A stretch of DNA of 24,832 nt from an uncultured Bulleidia sp. (GTDB lineage: Bacteria; Bacillota_I; Bacilli_A; Erysipelotrichales; Erysipelotrichaceae). The position numbers and the translations under genes are program-made. Where the stretch lies: contig CAKVBD010000029.1 of NCBI GenBank assembly GCA_934725105.1, positions 1 through 24,832 of the forward strand, in the 5' to 3' direction. This document shows positions 1 to 7,247 of the stretch, in pieces (within the stretch, counting starts at the first letter, position 1; each line of letters begins with the position of its first letter). The notes beneath the pieces were generated by a model. That model had not been told where the DNA came from. It saw only the letters and a list, made by a program, of their open reading frames with translations, and did no database searches.

Positions 1-56
1 CCGTAGAGCCGATAAAATAAGGCTTTGCGGACATTTGAGAAGATATAAAAAGATAG

Positions 57-290
57 TCAAAAAGGCATATATAATTTCATTAAGATTTCATATATATGTT
101 CTATATATGGATCCACCAATGCATCAAATAACATTTCTTTCGTTGGATAATATTTATAAAATGCTCCTGTAGTAAGTCCTGCATCTTTCACAATCCTTCT
201 TAATGAAGCACCACTAAATCCATCTTTTAAGAAATGTTTGATGGCAGCATCTAATATTTTTTCTCTTGTATTCTCTGCTTTTTCTGACAT
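57..290 (-). pseudogene. TetR/AcrR-family repressor, truncated after the DNA-binding domain
   Basis: The 77-residue product is the N-terminal helix-turn-helix of a TetR repressor. It has the typical opening (TREKILDAAIKHFLKDGF) and a recognition region with residues LTTGAFYKYYPTKEMLF. TetR proteins are normally about 190-200 residues, so nearly all of the ligand-binding and dimerisation domain is missing; the reading frame stops at TGA (57-59). The start at ATG 288-290 is chosen over an upstream TTG at 305 because GGAG (297-300) lies 6 bases before it. The other two minus-strand frames stay open through bases 1-56, so a frameshift or an insertion junction at the window edge are both possible. 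The gene follows the hydrolase gene but has its own promoter and palindromic operator. Family assignment is confident; the reason for the truncation is unknown. Confidence 0.75.
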
Positions 291-309
291 AAAGATCTCC
301 AGCAAATAA

Positions 310-341
310 AATATAACAGTGTTATATCACACTGTTATATT
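310..341. promoter_or_regulatory. Perfect palindromic operator of the TetR gene
   Basis: The arms AATATAACAGTG (310-321) and CACTGTTATATT (330-341) are exact reverse complements separated by 8 bases. The palindrome overlaps the -10 element and the expected transcription start of the TetR gene, the usual arrangement for TetR autorepression. On the minus strand it is followed by TTTTATTT, so it might also act as a weak terminator for the preceding hydrolase operon. Confidence 0.75.
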
Positions 342-366
342 ATTCCTGTTTCATAAAAAATGTCAA
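337..366 (-). promoter_or_regulatory. Promoter of the TetR gene
   Basis: On the minus strand a perfect -35 box TTGACA (361-366) is followed after 18 bases by the -10 box TAATAT (337-342). The -35 box overlaps the stop codon of the preceding hydrolase gene (363-365), and the -10 box runs into the palindromic operator. Confidence 0.65.
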
Positions 367-1142
367 TACTTATATGTGATGAATGGCAAATCTAGTAATC
401 TGTTTGTAACAATGATTGTTTCAAGCATTCTAGCAAACCCTTGGGGATTGCGAATTTGATACTGCATATGATTATGTCCTTCAAAAACCGGAAAGTTGCC
501 ATATTGATAGGCCTGCATTACTGCATTTCTGTATTTAAAATGTTCTTCAATACTCCCAAATTCCCAGAATGTATGTTTTTGCAATTCTTCTGATAATTTT
601 GGAAATGGTTTATCCTCCAGACTATCTGCCATCTGCTTTCTCAAATTTCCATATGTCAGATTTTTTCCTGCTTCTACAAAGTAAGGTTTAATATTATCAT
701 CGTCACACCACATAATTTTCTTCAATGTTTTTCCTTTTGACCAATACAGGCTTTTCACTGCAAAATATAAGAAAGGAACCATGATTTTACGTGTCATCTT
801 TCCAATCTGTGCAAACTGACCACCATCAAAGAATATATGCCCTACCGGTATTTTAGCATCCTTCAAAAACGTCATAGCAAGATCAGCACCAATCGAAGAC
901 ACTACTACAAGTTCTATCTCTTCGATTCCTTGTTTCTTTAGAAATTGTACAATCTGTTGTATTTCATCATTTTTGCTAATATATTTCTGATTTGAACAAT
1001 ATACTGTTGAAGTTGGCAAAACACAATAATAATTATCTGCCAGTTCCTTAGCAACTGGCATACTGCTTTTTCCAGTCACTCCCATCGCATGAAAAAACAA
1101 AATAACAGGATTACATTTATTTCCCATTGTTTGAAACAACAT
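363..1142 (-). CDS. Alpha/beta hydrolase, function unknown
   Basis: The 259-residue product has the alpha/beta hydrolase pattern. An early strand ends in the oxyanion-type loop FFHAMG (residues 16-21). A nucleophile elbow VSSIGA puts the candidate serine at residue 83, with serine in place of the usual first glycine of GxSxG. A C-terminal GHNHMQ supplies the candidate histidine (223 or 225). There is no signal peptide, so it is probably cytoplasmic. The start ATG 1140-1142 is chosen because GGAAGGG lies just upstream; a longer in-frame version to 1175 has no better site. It overlaps the end of the preceding BAAT-type gene by 26 bases, so the two are translationally linked. It is the last gene of the methyltransferase/ZIP operon. 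No substrate can be assigned. Confidence 0.75.
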   Translation of the reverse strand: MLFQTMGNKCNPVILFFHAMGVTGKSSMPVAKELADNYYCVLPTSTVYCSNQKYISKNDEIQQIVQFLKKQGIEEIELVVVSSIGADLAMTFLKDAKIPVGHIFFDGGQFAQIGKMTRKIMVPFLYFAVKSLYWSKGKTLKKIMWCDDDNIKPYFVEAGKNLTYGNLRKQMADSLEDKPFPKLSEELQKHTFWEFGSIEEHFKYRNAVMQAYQYGNFPVFEGHNHMQYQIRNPQGFARMLETIIVTNRLLDLPFITYKY

Positions 1143-1950
1143 TACTTTCCCTTCCTTTCCATTCTGTAATCGCATTTCTTATATGCACATCAATATCTAA
1201 TCGTGTTTCAAGACATTCCTTAGGATGCTTTCTTGCAGATTGAAATGCTAATTTTGCAAAAAAGGCAGAACCAACTGGAAACATTGTTTTTAACATACTC
1301 TCTGGAAAAACAAAATGCGTTCCATACTTGTATACAGTAGATTCTAATATGCAGCTGTGTGGATATTTTTTCATTCTCTGTTCCATGCGACGTATATATT
1401 TTGCGCAATCCCACAGCACATCATCTTCAGCACCAATTAGCAATAAAATTCCATGAATTCTTTCAATCTTGATCAATTCTTCCTCTGTAATTGGGTGCGC
1501 TGCTTCTGCATCATCAAACAGTTTTTTAGAATTGATCATATCACCAGTACGCTTTGTTTCTTTCTCTATAACACGCCAATATTCTGGATGTTTGTAACAA
1601 AATGGCATATATGGAAGTGGTTCTTCCTCAACTGGCCATTCTTTACATCCATCTTTCTTTTCCTGCATAAAACATTGCCATATGAAGTCACTTGGTGTTA
1701 ACGCAATCGTTAATGTAATGTCTTCAAAATAAGAAGCTTCAGTTAAAGCTAGTGTTCCTGTTGTAGATGCTCCGACAATTCCAACCTTTTGATTTCCATG
1801 TGATTTCAGCCATTTCACAGCAGTACGTACCATATAATCCTCTGGATCATCTCCAATCATTGCAATCACCGCAGAATTTGAATCTGTTTTACATTTCCAG
1901 TACGCACCATAAAATCCATCTGATTCCATTTCAAAATGTTGTTTCTTCAT
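1117..1950 (-). CDS. BAAT C-terminal-type acyl-CoA thioesterase/acyltransferase-like hydrolase
   Basis: The 277-residue protein resembles the C-terminal catalytic domain of acyl-CoA thioesterases and bile-acid-CoA:amino-acid N-acyltransferases. The candidate triad is Ser62 in GASTTG, Asp177 in GAEDDVLW and His212 in YGTHF, each in the expected order. The elbow reads GxSxT rather than GxSxG. The N-terminal beta-sandwich domain of full-length BAAT proteins is absent. The start ATG 1948-1950 has AAGGA 8 bases upstream; an alternative ATG at 1972-1974 overlaps the ZIP stop codon (ATGA) and would add 8 residues, but has a poor ribosome site. The gene is in the operon between the ZIP transporter and a second hydrolase. 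Family assignment is fairly good; whether it hydrolyses or transfers acyl groups is not visible. Confidence 0.75.
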   Translation of the reverse strand: MKKQHFEMESDGFYGAYWKCKTDSNSAVIAMIGDDPEDYMVRTAVKWLKSHGNQKVGIVGASTTGTLALTEASYFEDITLTIALTPSDFIWQCFMQEKKDGCKEWPVEEEPLPYMPFCYKHPEYWRVIEKETKRTGDMINSKKLFDDAEAAHPITEEELIKIERIHGILLLIGAEDDVLWDCAKYIRRMEQRMKKYPHSCILESTVYKYGTHFVFPESMLKTMFPVGSAFFAKLAFQSARKHPKECLETRLDIDVHIRNAITEWKGRESNVVSNNGK

Positions 1951-1973
1951 TTCTTTTTTCCTTTCATCTATCA

Positions 1974-2750
1974 TCAGCCAAGTGCTACATCTAAAACCAT
2001 CATCAAACTAAATCCAACCGCAAAGAAAACTGCACCAATATTCGAATGTTTTCCTTGCGACATTTCAGGAATCAATTCTTCAACAACAACATAAAGCATT
2101 GCTCCTGCAGCAAAACTCAGTAAATACGGCAATAACGGAATGATTTGTTTTGAAATCAGTATCGTCAATACTGCACCAATAGGTTCCACTATGCCAGAAA
2201 GAACACCACCAGCAAATGCTTTTCCTTTACTTTCACCTTCGTCTTTTAATGGCATAGAAATAATTGCTCCTTCAGGAAAATTCTGGATTGCAATGCCAAT
2301 GGACAATGCAAGTGCACTTGCTGCTGTTATTTGTGAATCTCCTGCTAGAAATCCAGCATATATCACTCCAACTGCCATACCTTCAGGAATATTATGTAAT
2401 GTCACTGCCAATACCATCATTGTTGTACGGTTCAATTTACTTTTAATTCCTTCAGCTTCATCACTTCCTACATGAAGATGAGGAATCAGATTATCTAATG
2501 CAAGCAGAAACAGAACACCAACCCAAAAGCCAACAAATGCAGGTATAAATGATAAAACTCCCATATACGCAGACTGTTCAATCGATGGAATCAATAAACT
2601 CCATATGGATGCAGCTACCATAACACCTGCTGCAAATCCCGCAAGTGCACGATGTATAGATGCACCAAGTGTATTCTTCATAAAGAGTACACAAGCTGCA
2701 CCAAGTGTTGTTCCAGCAAACGGAATCAATATACCAAGAAATACTTCCAT
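1974..2750 (-). CDS. ZIP-family divalent metal transporter (GufA/ZupT type)
   Basis: The 258-residue membrane protein has about eight hydrophobic segments. Both hallmark metal-site motifs are present: HNIPEG (119-124) in the fourth segment and QNFPEG (156-161) in the fifth, plus an acidic VVVEELIPEM (221-230) near the seventh. A short loop with HLHVGSDE (91-98) could bind metal between segments three and four. ZIP proteins move Zn, Fe, Mn or related ions into the cytoplasm. The ion here cannot be read from sequence, but the iron-type operator at the head of the operon hints at iron or manganese. The start codon lies 3 bases after the stop of the upstream methyltransferase. The usual symbol for such genes is zupT; orthology is not certain. 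Confidence 0.92.
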   Translation of the reverse strand: MEVFLGILIPFAGTTLGAACVLFMKNTLGASIHRALAGFAAGVMVAASIWSLLIPSIEQSAYMGVLSFIPAFVGFWVGVLFLLALDNLIPHLHVGSDEAEGIKSKLNRTTMMVLAVTLHNIPEGMAVGVIYAGFLAGDSQITAASALALSIGIAIQNFPEGAIISMPLKDEGESKGKAFAGGVLSGIVEPIGAVLTILISKQIIPLLPYLLSFAAGAMLYVVVEELIPEMSQGKHSNIGAVFFAVGFSLMMVLDVALG

Positions 2751-2753
2751 AAT

Positions 2754-3566
2754 TCACAATGATTCCTTTCTATATTTCTCCATCACAATGATTTTGTTAG
2801 ATATATTTCGAACAGCTGGAATCTTACCAATTACACGATACATAGGCACCAATTCTTTCATTCCTCCCACTAAACTGACTTCATTTTGTAATGTAAAATC
2901 CGGCAATAAATTCTGCAGCTGCTTTCCATTTTTTATGCCCCATGTGAATTTTGCATTACTTCCTGCAATCGATTTTTCCTTTACATGTTTCACAACAAAT
3001 GGGGACATTGTTTCTACAAGAACTGTTACGTTTTGAAAGGATTGATTAATGATTGAAAACATTTTTTTCACATCCTCTTCATTCAAATACATTGTTAATC
3101 CTTCAATAATGACTAGAACATCTTCATTATGAAAAGTAATATCATCCACATACGTTTCATCCATTGCAGATTTTGCAATTTGATAAACTGGACCTGTTTC
3201 ACTCAGAAACCTGCTTCTTACTTTCATCGTTTCTGGTAAATCAACATTGTACCAGCGTAAGTATTTCCCTTGCATCCGATAGCATCTTGTATCTAGTCCA
3301 CATGCAATATTGATAACAATTGTATTTCCATGATTCTCTAAATATTGTTTAACCATTTGATCCAATACTATTGTTCTAGCGATAACACCAGAATACATAA
3401 CCATATCTTGATCAGCCTTAGAAAAGTCATAGTCTATCTTTTCCACAAGTTCAACCGCAATATCATCTCTGATTTTATGATCAGTTTTCCTTGTTTCTTT
3501 TGCCCTTGCATATAAGGTCTGTATCATTGTTTCCGCTACACCTGTTACGCTAACTTTTTCTTTCAT
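2754..3566 (-). CDS. Class I SAM-dependent methyltransferase, leucine carboxyl methyltransferase-like (COG3315 type)
   Basis: The 270-residue protein carries the LCMT-type SAM-binding signature NIACGLDTRCYR (about 86-97) followed by WYNVDLPE, with the acidic residue (Asp109) that binds the SAM ribose. It also has the family's EGLTMYL motif (155-161). Members methylate small-molecule or carboxylate oxygen atoms; some act in polyketide or osmolyte synthesis. The start is ATG 3564-3566, with AAAGGA 9 bases upstream; the preceding GTG codon adds one residue at most. It lies between a second methyltransferase (16 bases upstream) and the ZIP transporter (3 bases downstream), so all three are co-transcribed. 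The substrate is unknown. Confidence 0.85.
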   Translation of the reverse strand: MKEKVSVTGVAETMIQTLYARAKETRKTDHKIRDDIAVELVEKIDYDFSKADQDMVMYSGVIARTIVLDQMVKQYLENHGNTIVINIACGLDTRCYRMQGKYLRWYNVDLPETMKVRSRFLSETGPVYQIAKSAMDETYVDDITFHNEDVLVIIEGLTMYLNEEDVKKMFSIINQSFQNVTVLVETMSPFVVKHVKEKSIAGSNAKFTWGIKNGKQLQNLLPDFTLQNEVSLVGGMKELVPMYRVIGKIPAVRNISNKIIVMEKYRKESL

Positions 3567-3582
3567 CACCTGTCATCCTTTT

Positions 3583-4227
3583 CTATTTGTTTTTTCTAAC
3601 AACACAATGCATTCGCATTCCTTTACGAATTTCAAATTTTTCAAGCTTCAATCCAGATTTTTCACAACACACAGCAATCAAATCTCTTGTAGGAACACGA
3701 ACATCACCATGTCCAAATAGATTTGCCAAAGGCATTTCTAACGTATTCATCAACCATATCAATGCCTTATTGTCACTGGTCACATCTCTTAAAATCAGCC
3801 TTCCATTTGGACGAAGACATCGTTTCACACTGTCAAAAAATGCCTGTGGATCAGGATAATGATGAAAACTCATAGAACAGATAATTGCATCAAAGCAATC
3901 ATTTTCAAACGGAAAGTTTTCACAATCCCCTACAACAAACGTTGCGTTTGGAATATTTTTCTTTTGTGCCTGTACAATCATTGCCGGTGTTAAATCTAGA
4001 CCCGTATAGTGCCGTTTTGGATATTTTTCTGACAATAAAGAAATCATTGGTGCCGGACCACATCCCGCATCCAGTAAATCTTGAAATGGTTCTTTTTCTA
4101 ATTCTTCAAGAATTTCTGGATAATCTTTTTTACACATCTCATAAATTCCCGCATGATTACTTTCATATCTTTCTGCAGCTTTTGTAAATTCATCAATGGA
4201 TAGTTTTTTATATTCTTCGTTTTTCAT
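3583..4227 (-). CDS. Class I SAM-dependent methyltransferase (UbiE/Methyltransf_11 type)
   Basis: The 214-residue protein has SAM-binding motif I LLDAGCGPAP (51-60), GLDLT (76-80) as the acidic end of strand 2, GDCENFPF (100-107), and DAIICSMSFHHYPDP (113-127), typical of UbiE-like small-molecule methyltransferases. The start ATG 4225-4227 has AAGGA 7-8 bases upstream. It is the first gene of a five-gene operon: methyltransferase, methyltransferase, ZIP, BAAT-type hydrolase, hydrolase. Its promoter region contains an inverted repeat that also occurs on the feo promoter, so it is probably metal-regulated. Two unlike methyltransferases in tandem suggest successive methylation of one small molecule, but that is inference. 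Confidence 0.85.
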   Translation of the reverse strand: MKNEEYKKLSIDEFTKAAERYESNHAGIYEMCKKDYPEILEELEKEPFQDLLDAGCGPAPMISLLSEKYPKRHYTGLDLTPAMIVQAQKKNIPNATFVVGDCENFPFENDCFDAIICSMSFHHYPDPQAFFDSVKRCLRPNGRLILRDVTSDNKALIWLMNTLEMPLANLFGHGDVRVPTRDLIAVCCEKSGLKLEKFEIRKGMRMHCVVRKNK

Positions 4228-4261
4228 ATCAGTTCCTTTTAAATTTCATAACTTATCTATG

Positions 4262-4295
4262 AATGTAATACGTTTTTCAGTTAGTTTCAACTAAC
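4262..4295 (-). promoter_or_regulatory. Promoter and metal-type operator of the methyltransferase/ZIP operon
   Basis: The inverted repeat GTTAGTT-TC-AACTAAC (4280-4295) overlaps a minus-strand -35-like box TTGAAA (4285-4290). A weak -10-like TACATT (4262-4267) follows 17 bases downstream. The 7-base arms are identical to those of the operator on the feo promoter (7248-7267), and the whole 16-mer matches 7227-7242 at 14 positions. The half-site TTAGTT resembles DtxR/MntR boxes (TTAGGTTAGCCTAACCTAA). The repeat is directly visible; the regulator is inferred. The -10 box is the weakest part of the call. Confidence 0.6.
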
Positions 4296-4307
4296 TTTTA
4301 AAATTCA

Positions 4308-4339
4308 GAAAAACCATAACAGAATTAACTGTTATGGTT
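4308..4339 (-). terminator. Rho-independent terminator of the feo operon
   Basis: A perfect 11-bp stem AACCATAACAG / CTGTTATGGTT (4312-4322 with 4329-4339) has a 6-base loop and, on the minus strand, is followed by TTTTTC. The TAA stop codon of the DtxR-like gene (4325-4327) lies in the loop, and the last codons of that gene form the 5' arm. Confidence 0.85.
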
Positions 4340-4582
4340 GCAGGAAGCAATGATTTTTTTACCTGTTGCCAAACCTTCTTGTGTGAGATATACGATTCCG
4401 TAATGTTCTTTGACTAATAAACCATCATCGGACAGTCTTGTCAGCATCGCATGTACAGAAGGACGGGTAACATCTAATTCCTTTGCAATCTTGATGGAAC
4501 GAATCCCTTTTCCTTCAGGATCCATTTCCACCATTTTTACAAGATACTTCTTTTTCGCTTCACTCAAACAACGACGCTGCAT
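4325..4582 (-). CDS. Short DtxR/MntR-like winged-helix protein of the feo operon
   Basis: The 85-residue protein is a winged helix-turn-helix like the N-terminal domain of MntR/DtxR repressors. Its recognition helix lies around RPSVHAMLTRLSDDGLL (40-56), with the wing at GIVYLTQEG (62-70). MntR is about 140 residues and DtxR about 220; the helical dimerisation and metal-binding domain is absent, and the N-terminal acidic ligands of MntR are not evident. It may therefore be a FeoC-like accessory protein, or a repressor working by another means. The start is 9 bases after the feoB stop with AAGGTG just before ATG. The last four codons and the stop form the terminator hairpin, so the short length looks genuine and not like a frameshift. 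It is a candidate binder of the GTTAGTT/AACTAAC sites. Confidence 0.75.
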   Translation of the reverse strand: MQRRCLSEAKKKYLVKMVEMDPEGKGIRSIKIAKELDVTRPSVHAMLTRLSDDGLLVKEHYGIVYLTQEGLATGKKIIASCNHNS

Positions 4583-4591
4583 ACACCTTAC

Positions 4592-6736
4592 CTACGCAGC
4601 TTGTTCAACAACTGCTTTTCTCTTGTTTGGATCTGGTCTAAATAAGAGATAGAGATATACCGCAAGAACGACGATTGCCGCAATTGTACCAATGCCGAAT
4701 GCAAGTTCACCTGTAATCAATCCACCAAACTGATATACCATTAATGTAACTGCGTATGCGTTGATATTCTGGAATGCAATAGAGAACCAGAACCATCTCT
4801 TATCATTCATTTCCTTCGCTGTAGAAGAAATTGCTGCTAAGCATGGTGAATCATAAATGTTGAATACAAGGAAGGAAATTGCCGCAATACTTGTTGGGAA
4901 GAATGATGCAAACTGCTGATGCATTGAAAGTTCATATTCTTCAACTTCACCAAGACCACTCAATACACCCATTGTAGAAACGATACCTTCCTTTGCAACG
5001 AATCCAGATAAGCTGGAAGCAACTGCCTGCCATGTACCAAAACCAAGTGGCTTAAAGATCCATGCAATACCATTACCAATTGTAGCAAGGAAGCAATATT
5101 CTGTATCAACAAGTCCAAATGTACCATCCTGGATACCAAATGCACCAAGGAACCACATCACTGCACAACATAGGAACAAGATTGTACCAGCCTTCTTCAA
5201 GAATGCCCATACTCTTTCCCAAACATGGAGTAATACGCCCTTAATAGAAGGAATATGATATGCTGGAAGTTCCATAACGAATGGTGAAGGATCACCAGCA
5301 AACATCTTTGTCTTCTTTAAAATAACACACATTACAATAACAAGTGCAATAGATGATAGATAAATCACTGGAGCAAACCACCATGTACCTTCTCCTAGCA
5401 GGTAGCCAGCAATCATTGCGATGACTGGAAGTTTTGCACCACAAGGAATTGTTGTTGTTGTGATCATTGTCATACGACGATCTTTTTCATTTTCAATTGT
5501 ACGTGTAGCCATGATACCTGGAACACCACAACCCTGTGAAATCATAAATGGAATAAAGGATTTACCAGAAAGGCCAAACTTTCTAAAGATTCTATCCATG
5601 ATAAATGCAACACGCGCCATGTATCCACAATCTTCCAGAACAGAAAGGAAGAAGAAGACAATAGCCATCTGTGGAGCAAAGCCAACAGGCGCTGCAATAC
5701 CACCGATAATACCATCTACAACAAGGGATACGACCCAATCAGCTGCACCAGCACTTTCCAATGCACCTTGCACTGCAGGCTGGATCCATTCACCAAACAA
5801 GACATCATTTGTCCAGTCAGTAACAACTGTACCAAGTGTAGCGACTGCTACCCAATAGATAAAGAACATAACAGCTGCAAAGATTGGGAGTGCAAGCCAT
5901 CTGTTTGTTACGATCTTATCGATCTTATCAGAGATAGATAACTTTCCAGCATTTTTCTTTACATAAACATTCTTTAACAATGTTGCGATATATTCATATC
6001 TTTCATTTGTAATGATTGCTTCAGAATCATCATCTTCTTGCTCTTCAACTTTATTGATAACAGATGTAATAGAATTCTGAACATCACTTGACAGCTTTAC
6101 ATCTTCAAGAACTTTTTCATCCTTTTCAAAAAGCTTTACTGCGTACCATCTCTTCTGTGCATCATTCAAATCTGCATAAGATTCAATAGAAGTTAATGCT
6201 GCTTCAACATCCTTTGTATATGTCATTGGTGTTGGAAGAGACTTTGTTTTAGCAGCCAAGATTGCTTCTTCAGCAGCCTTCTTGATTCCCTGTCCCTTTA
6301 AAGCAGAGATTTCAACGATCTTGCATCCAAGACGCTTGCTTAATTCAGCAATATTGATATCATCTCCTGCTTTCTTCACAAGGTCCATCATATTCATCGC
6401 AATGATCATTGGAATTCCTGTTTCTGCTAACTGTGTTGTCAGATACAGGTTTCTTTCAAGGTTAGTACCATCAATGATATTTAAGATAACATCTGGCTTA
6501 TCACCAACAAGATAATTTCTAGATACAACTTCTTCCAATGTATATGGAGAAAGTGAGTAAATACCAGGCAAGTCTTGAATTGTGACATCTGCATGTCCTT
6601 TCAGCTTACCTTCTTTCTTTTCAACTGTTACGCCTGGCCAGTTACCAACATACTGGTTAGAACCAGTTAGTGCATTAAACAATGTCGTTTTACCGCAGTT
6701 TGGATTTCCTGCCAAAGCAATTCTAATTTCTGACAT
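4592..6736 (-). CDS. feoB: Ferrous iron transport protein B
   Basis: The 714-residue FeoB imports Fe(II) across the cytoplasmic membrane, gated by an N-terminal G domain. The G1 loop is GNPNCGKTT (10-18), G3 is DLPG (55-58) and G4 is NMMD (115-118). A helical spacer follows, then a C-terminal region of many hydrophobic segments with gate motifs, including VLEDCGYMARVAF and a second half with ISQGCGVPGIMATRT. Length is normal for the family. The start MSEIRIAL is preceded by AAGGGG. It sits 15 bases downstream of the second feoA and 9 bases upstream of the DtxR-like gene. No defect is seen. Confidence 0.97.
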   Translation of the reverse strand: MSEIRIALAGNPNCGKTTLFNALTGSNQYVGNWPGVTVEKKEGKLKGHADVTIQDLPGIYSLSPYTLEEVVSRNYLVGDKPDVILNIIDGTNLERNLYLTTQLAETGIPMIIAMNMMDLVKKAGDDINIAELSKRLGCKIVEISALKGQGIKKAAEEAILAAKTKSLPTPMTYTKDVEAALTSIESYADLNDAQKRWYAVKLFEKDEKVLEDVKLSSDVQNSITSVINKVEEQEDDDSEAIITNERYEYIATLLKNVYVKKNAGKLSISDKIDKIVTNRWLALPIFAAVMFFIYWVAVATLGTVVTDWTNDVLFGEWIQPAVQGALESAGAADWVVSLVVDGIIGGIAAPVGFAPQMAIVFFFLSVLEDCGYMARVAFIMDRIFRKFGLSGKSFIPFMISQGCGVPGIMATRTIENEKDRRMTMITTTTIPCGAKLPVIAMIAGYLLGEGTWWFAPVIYLSSIALVIVMCVILKKTKMFAGDPSPFVMELPAYHIPSIKGVLLHVWERVWAFLKKAGTILFLCCAVMWFLGAFGIQDGTFGLVDTEYCFLATIGNGIAWIFKPLGFGTWQAVASSLSGFVAKEGIVSTMGVLSGLGEVEEYELSMHQQFASFFPTSIAAISFLVFNIYDSPCLAAISSTAKEMNDKRWFWFSIAFQNINAYAVTLMVYQFGGLITGELAFGIGTIAAIVVLAVYLYLLFRPDPNKRKAVVEQAA

Positions 6737-6751
6737 GTCGTTCCCCTTTTC

Positions 6752-6979
6752 TTACTTTACAAGTTCAACTTCAATCAACTGTGCATCATCTTTACGAAGA
6801 GATAATTCATAGTTTCGTACAGTTACTTCTACAGGATCTCCTAGTGGAGCAACTTTTCTAACATAGATTTCAACACCCTTTGTGATGCCCATATCCATGA
6901 TTCTTCTTTTCACTGCTCCTTCGCCATGGAGTTTTACAACCTTCACAGTGGATTTTACTTTTGCTTCTTTTAATGTCAT
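6752..6979 (-). CDS. feoA: FeoA-domain protein (second copy)
   Basis: The 75-residue SH3-like FeoA domain protein has the family patterns VKVVKLHGEGAVKRRIMDMG (14-33) and a C-terminal strand set with GDPVEVTVRNYELSLRKDDA. FeoA is a small cytoplasmic protein thought to act on FeoB. AAAGGGG precedes the ATG at 6977-6979. It lies 16 bases downstream of the first feoA, from which it is clearly diverged, so the two probably have different roles and are not a recent duplication. Confidence 0.93.
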   Translation of the reverse strand: MTLKEAKVKSTVKVVKLHGEGAVKRRIMDMGITKGVEIYVRKVAPLGDPVEVTVRNYELSLRKDDAQLIEVELVK

Positions 6980-6995
6980 GTGTATCCCCTTTCCA

Positions 6996-7208
6996 CTAGA
7001 TCATGATCTTACTAGCCATAGACTGGTCTAGACCAAGTCTTGTTTCTTTCACGTTCACAATCAGATTGCCACCGTTTTTAGAAACGATTTGAACCTTTCC
7101 ACCTGTCACAAATCCAAGATCTTCCAGATGTTTCTTTGTCTCAGGTTTTCCTTTTACTAATTGAATTGTTACTTCTGTTCCAATTTCTGCAAATGTTAAA
7201 GGTAACAT
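6996..7208 (-). CDS. feoA: FeoA-domain protein (first copy)
   Basis: The 70-residue FeoA/SH3-like protein begins MLPLTFAEIGTEVTIQLVKG and includes KKHLEDLGFVTGGKVQIV and KETRLGLDQSMASKIMI, the usual FeoA order. The start ATG 7206-7208 is chosen because GGAGG lies 6 bases upstream. A GTG at 7244 would add 12 residues but would place the operator inside the gene. It is the first gene of the feo operon, with two inverted-repeat operators upstream. Product function is known only as accessory to FeoB. Confidence 0.93.
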   Translation of the reverse strand: MLPLTFAEIGTEVTIQLVKGKPETKKHLEDLGFVTGGKVQIVSKNGGNLIVNVKETRLGLDQSMASKIMI

Positions 7209-7226
7209 ATACTGCCTCCATCTATG

Positions 7227-7242
7227 GTTAGCTTCATCTAAC
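7227..7242. promoter_or_regulatory. Second operator-like inverted repeat in the feo leader
   Basis: GTTAG-CTTCAT-CTAAC is an inverted repeat with 5-base arms lying between the feo -10 box and the feoA ribosome site. It matches the methyltransferase-operon site (4280-4295) at 14 of 16 positions. A regulator bound here could block RNA polymerase from leaving the promoter. Confidence 0.55.
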
Positions 7243-7247
7243 ACACA

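Noticed and set aside
1..56. End of a mobile element or integrase at the left edge
   Set aside because: Only 56 bases are available; no terminal repeat, target duplication or transposase fragment can be shown, so it is kept only as one explanation for the TetR truncation.
310..341. The TetR palindrome as terminator of the hydrolase operon
   Set aside because: A perfect -35 and a good -10 box overlap it and a TetR gene follows directly, so the operator reading is preferred; the AT-rich stem and broken T-run make a poor terminator.
2605..3036. Open frame of 143 codons on the plus strand across the ZIP and methyltransferase genes
   Set aside because: It is antisense to two clear genes and spans their junction, with no family features.
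5421..5858. Open frame of 145 codons on the plus strand, antisense to feoB
   Set aside because: It lies wholly inside the strongly conserved feoB membrane region, has no ribosome site and no recognisable protein pattern.
6652..6667. Inverted repeat ACTGGTT-AG-AACCAGT inside feoB
   Set aside because: It falls in the conserved coding stretch just after the G1 loop (LTGSNQYV), so the base pattern follows from the codons, and its arms differ from the promoter operators.
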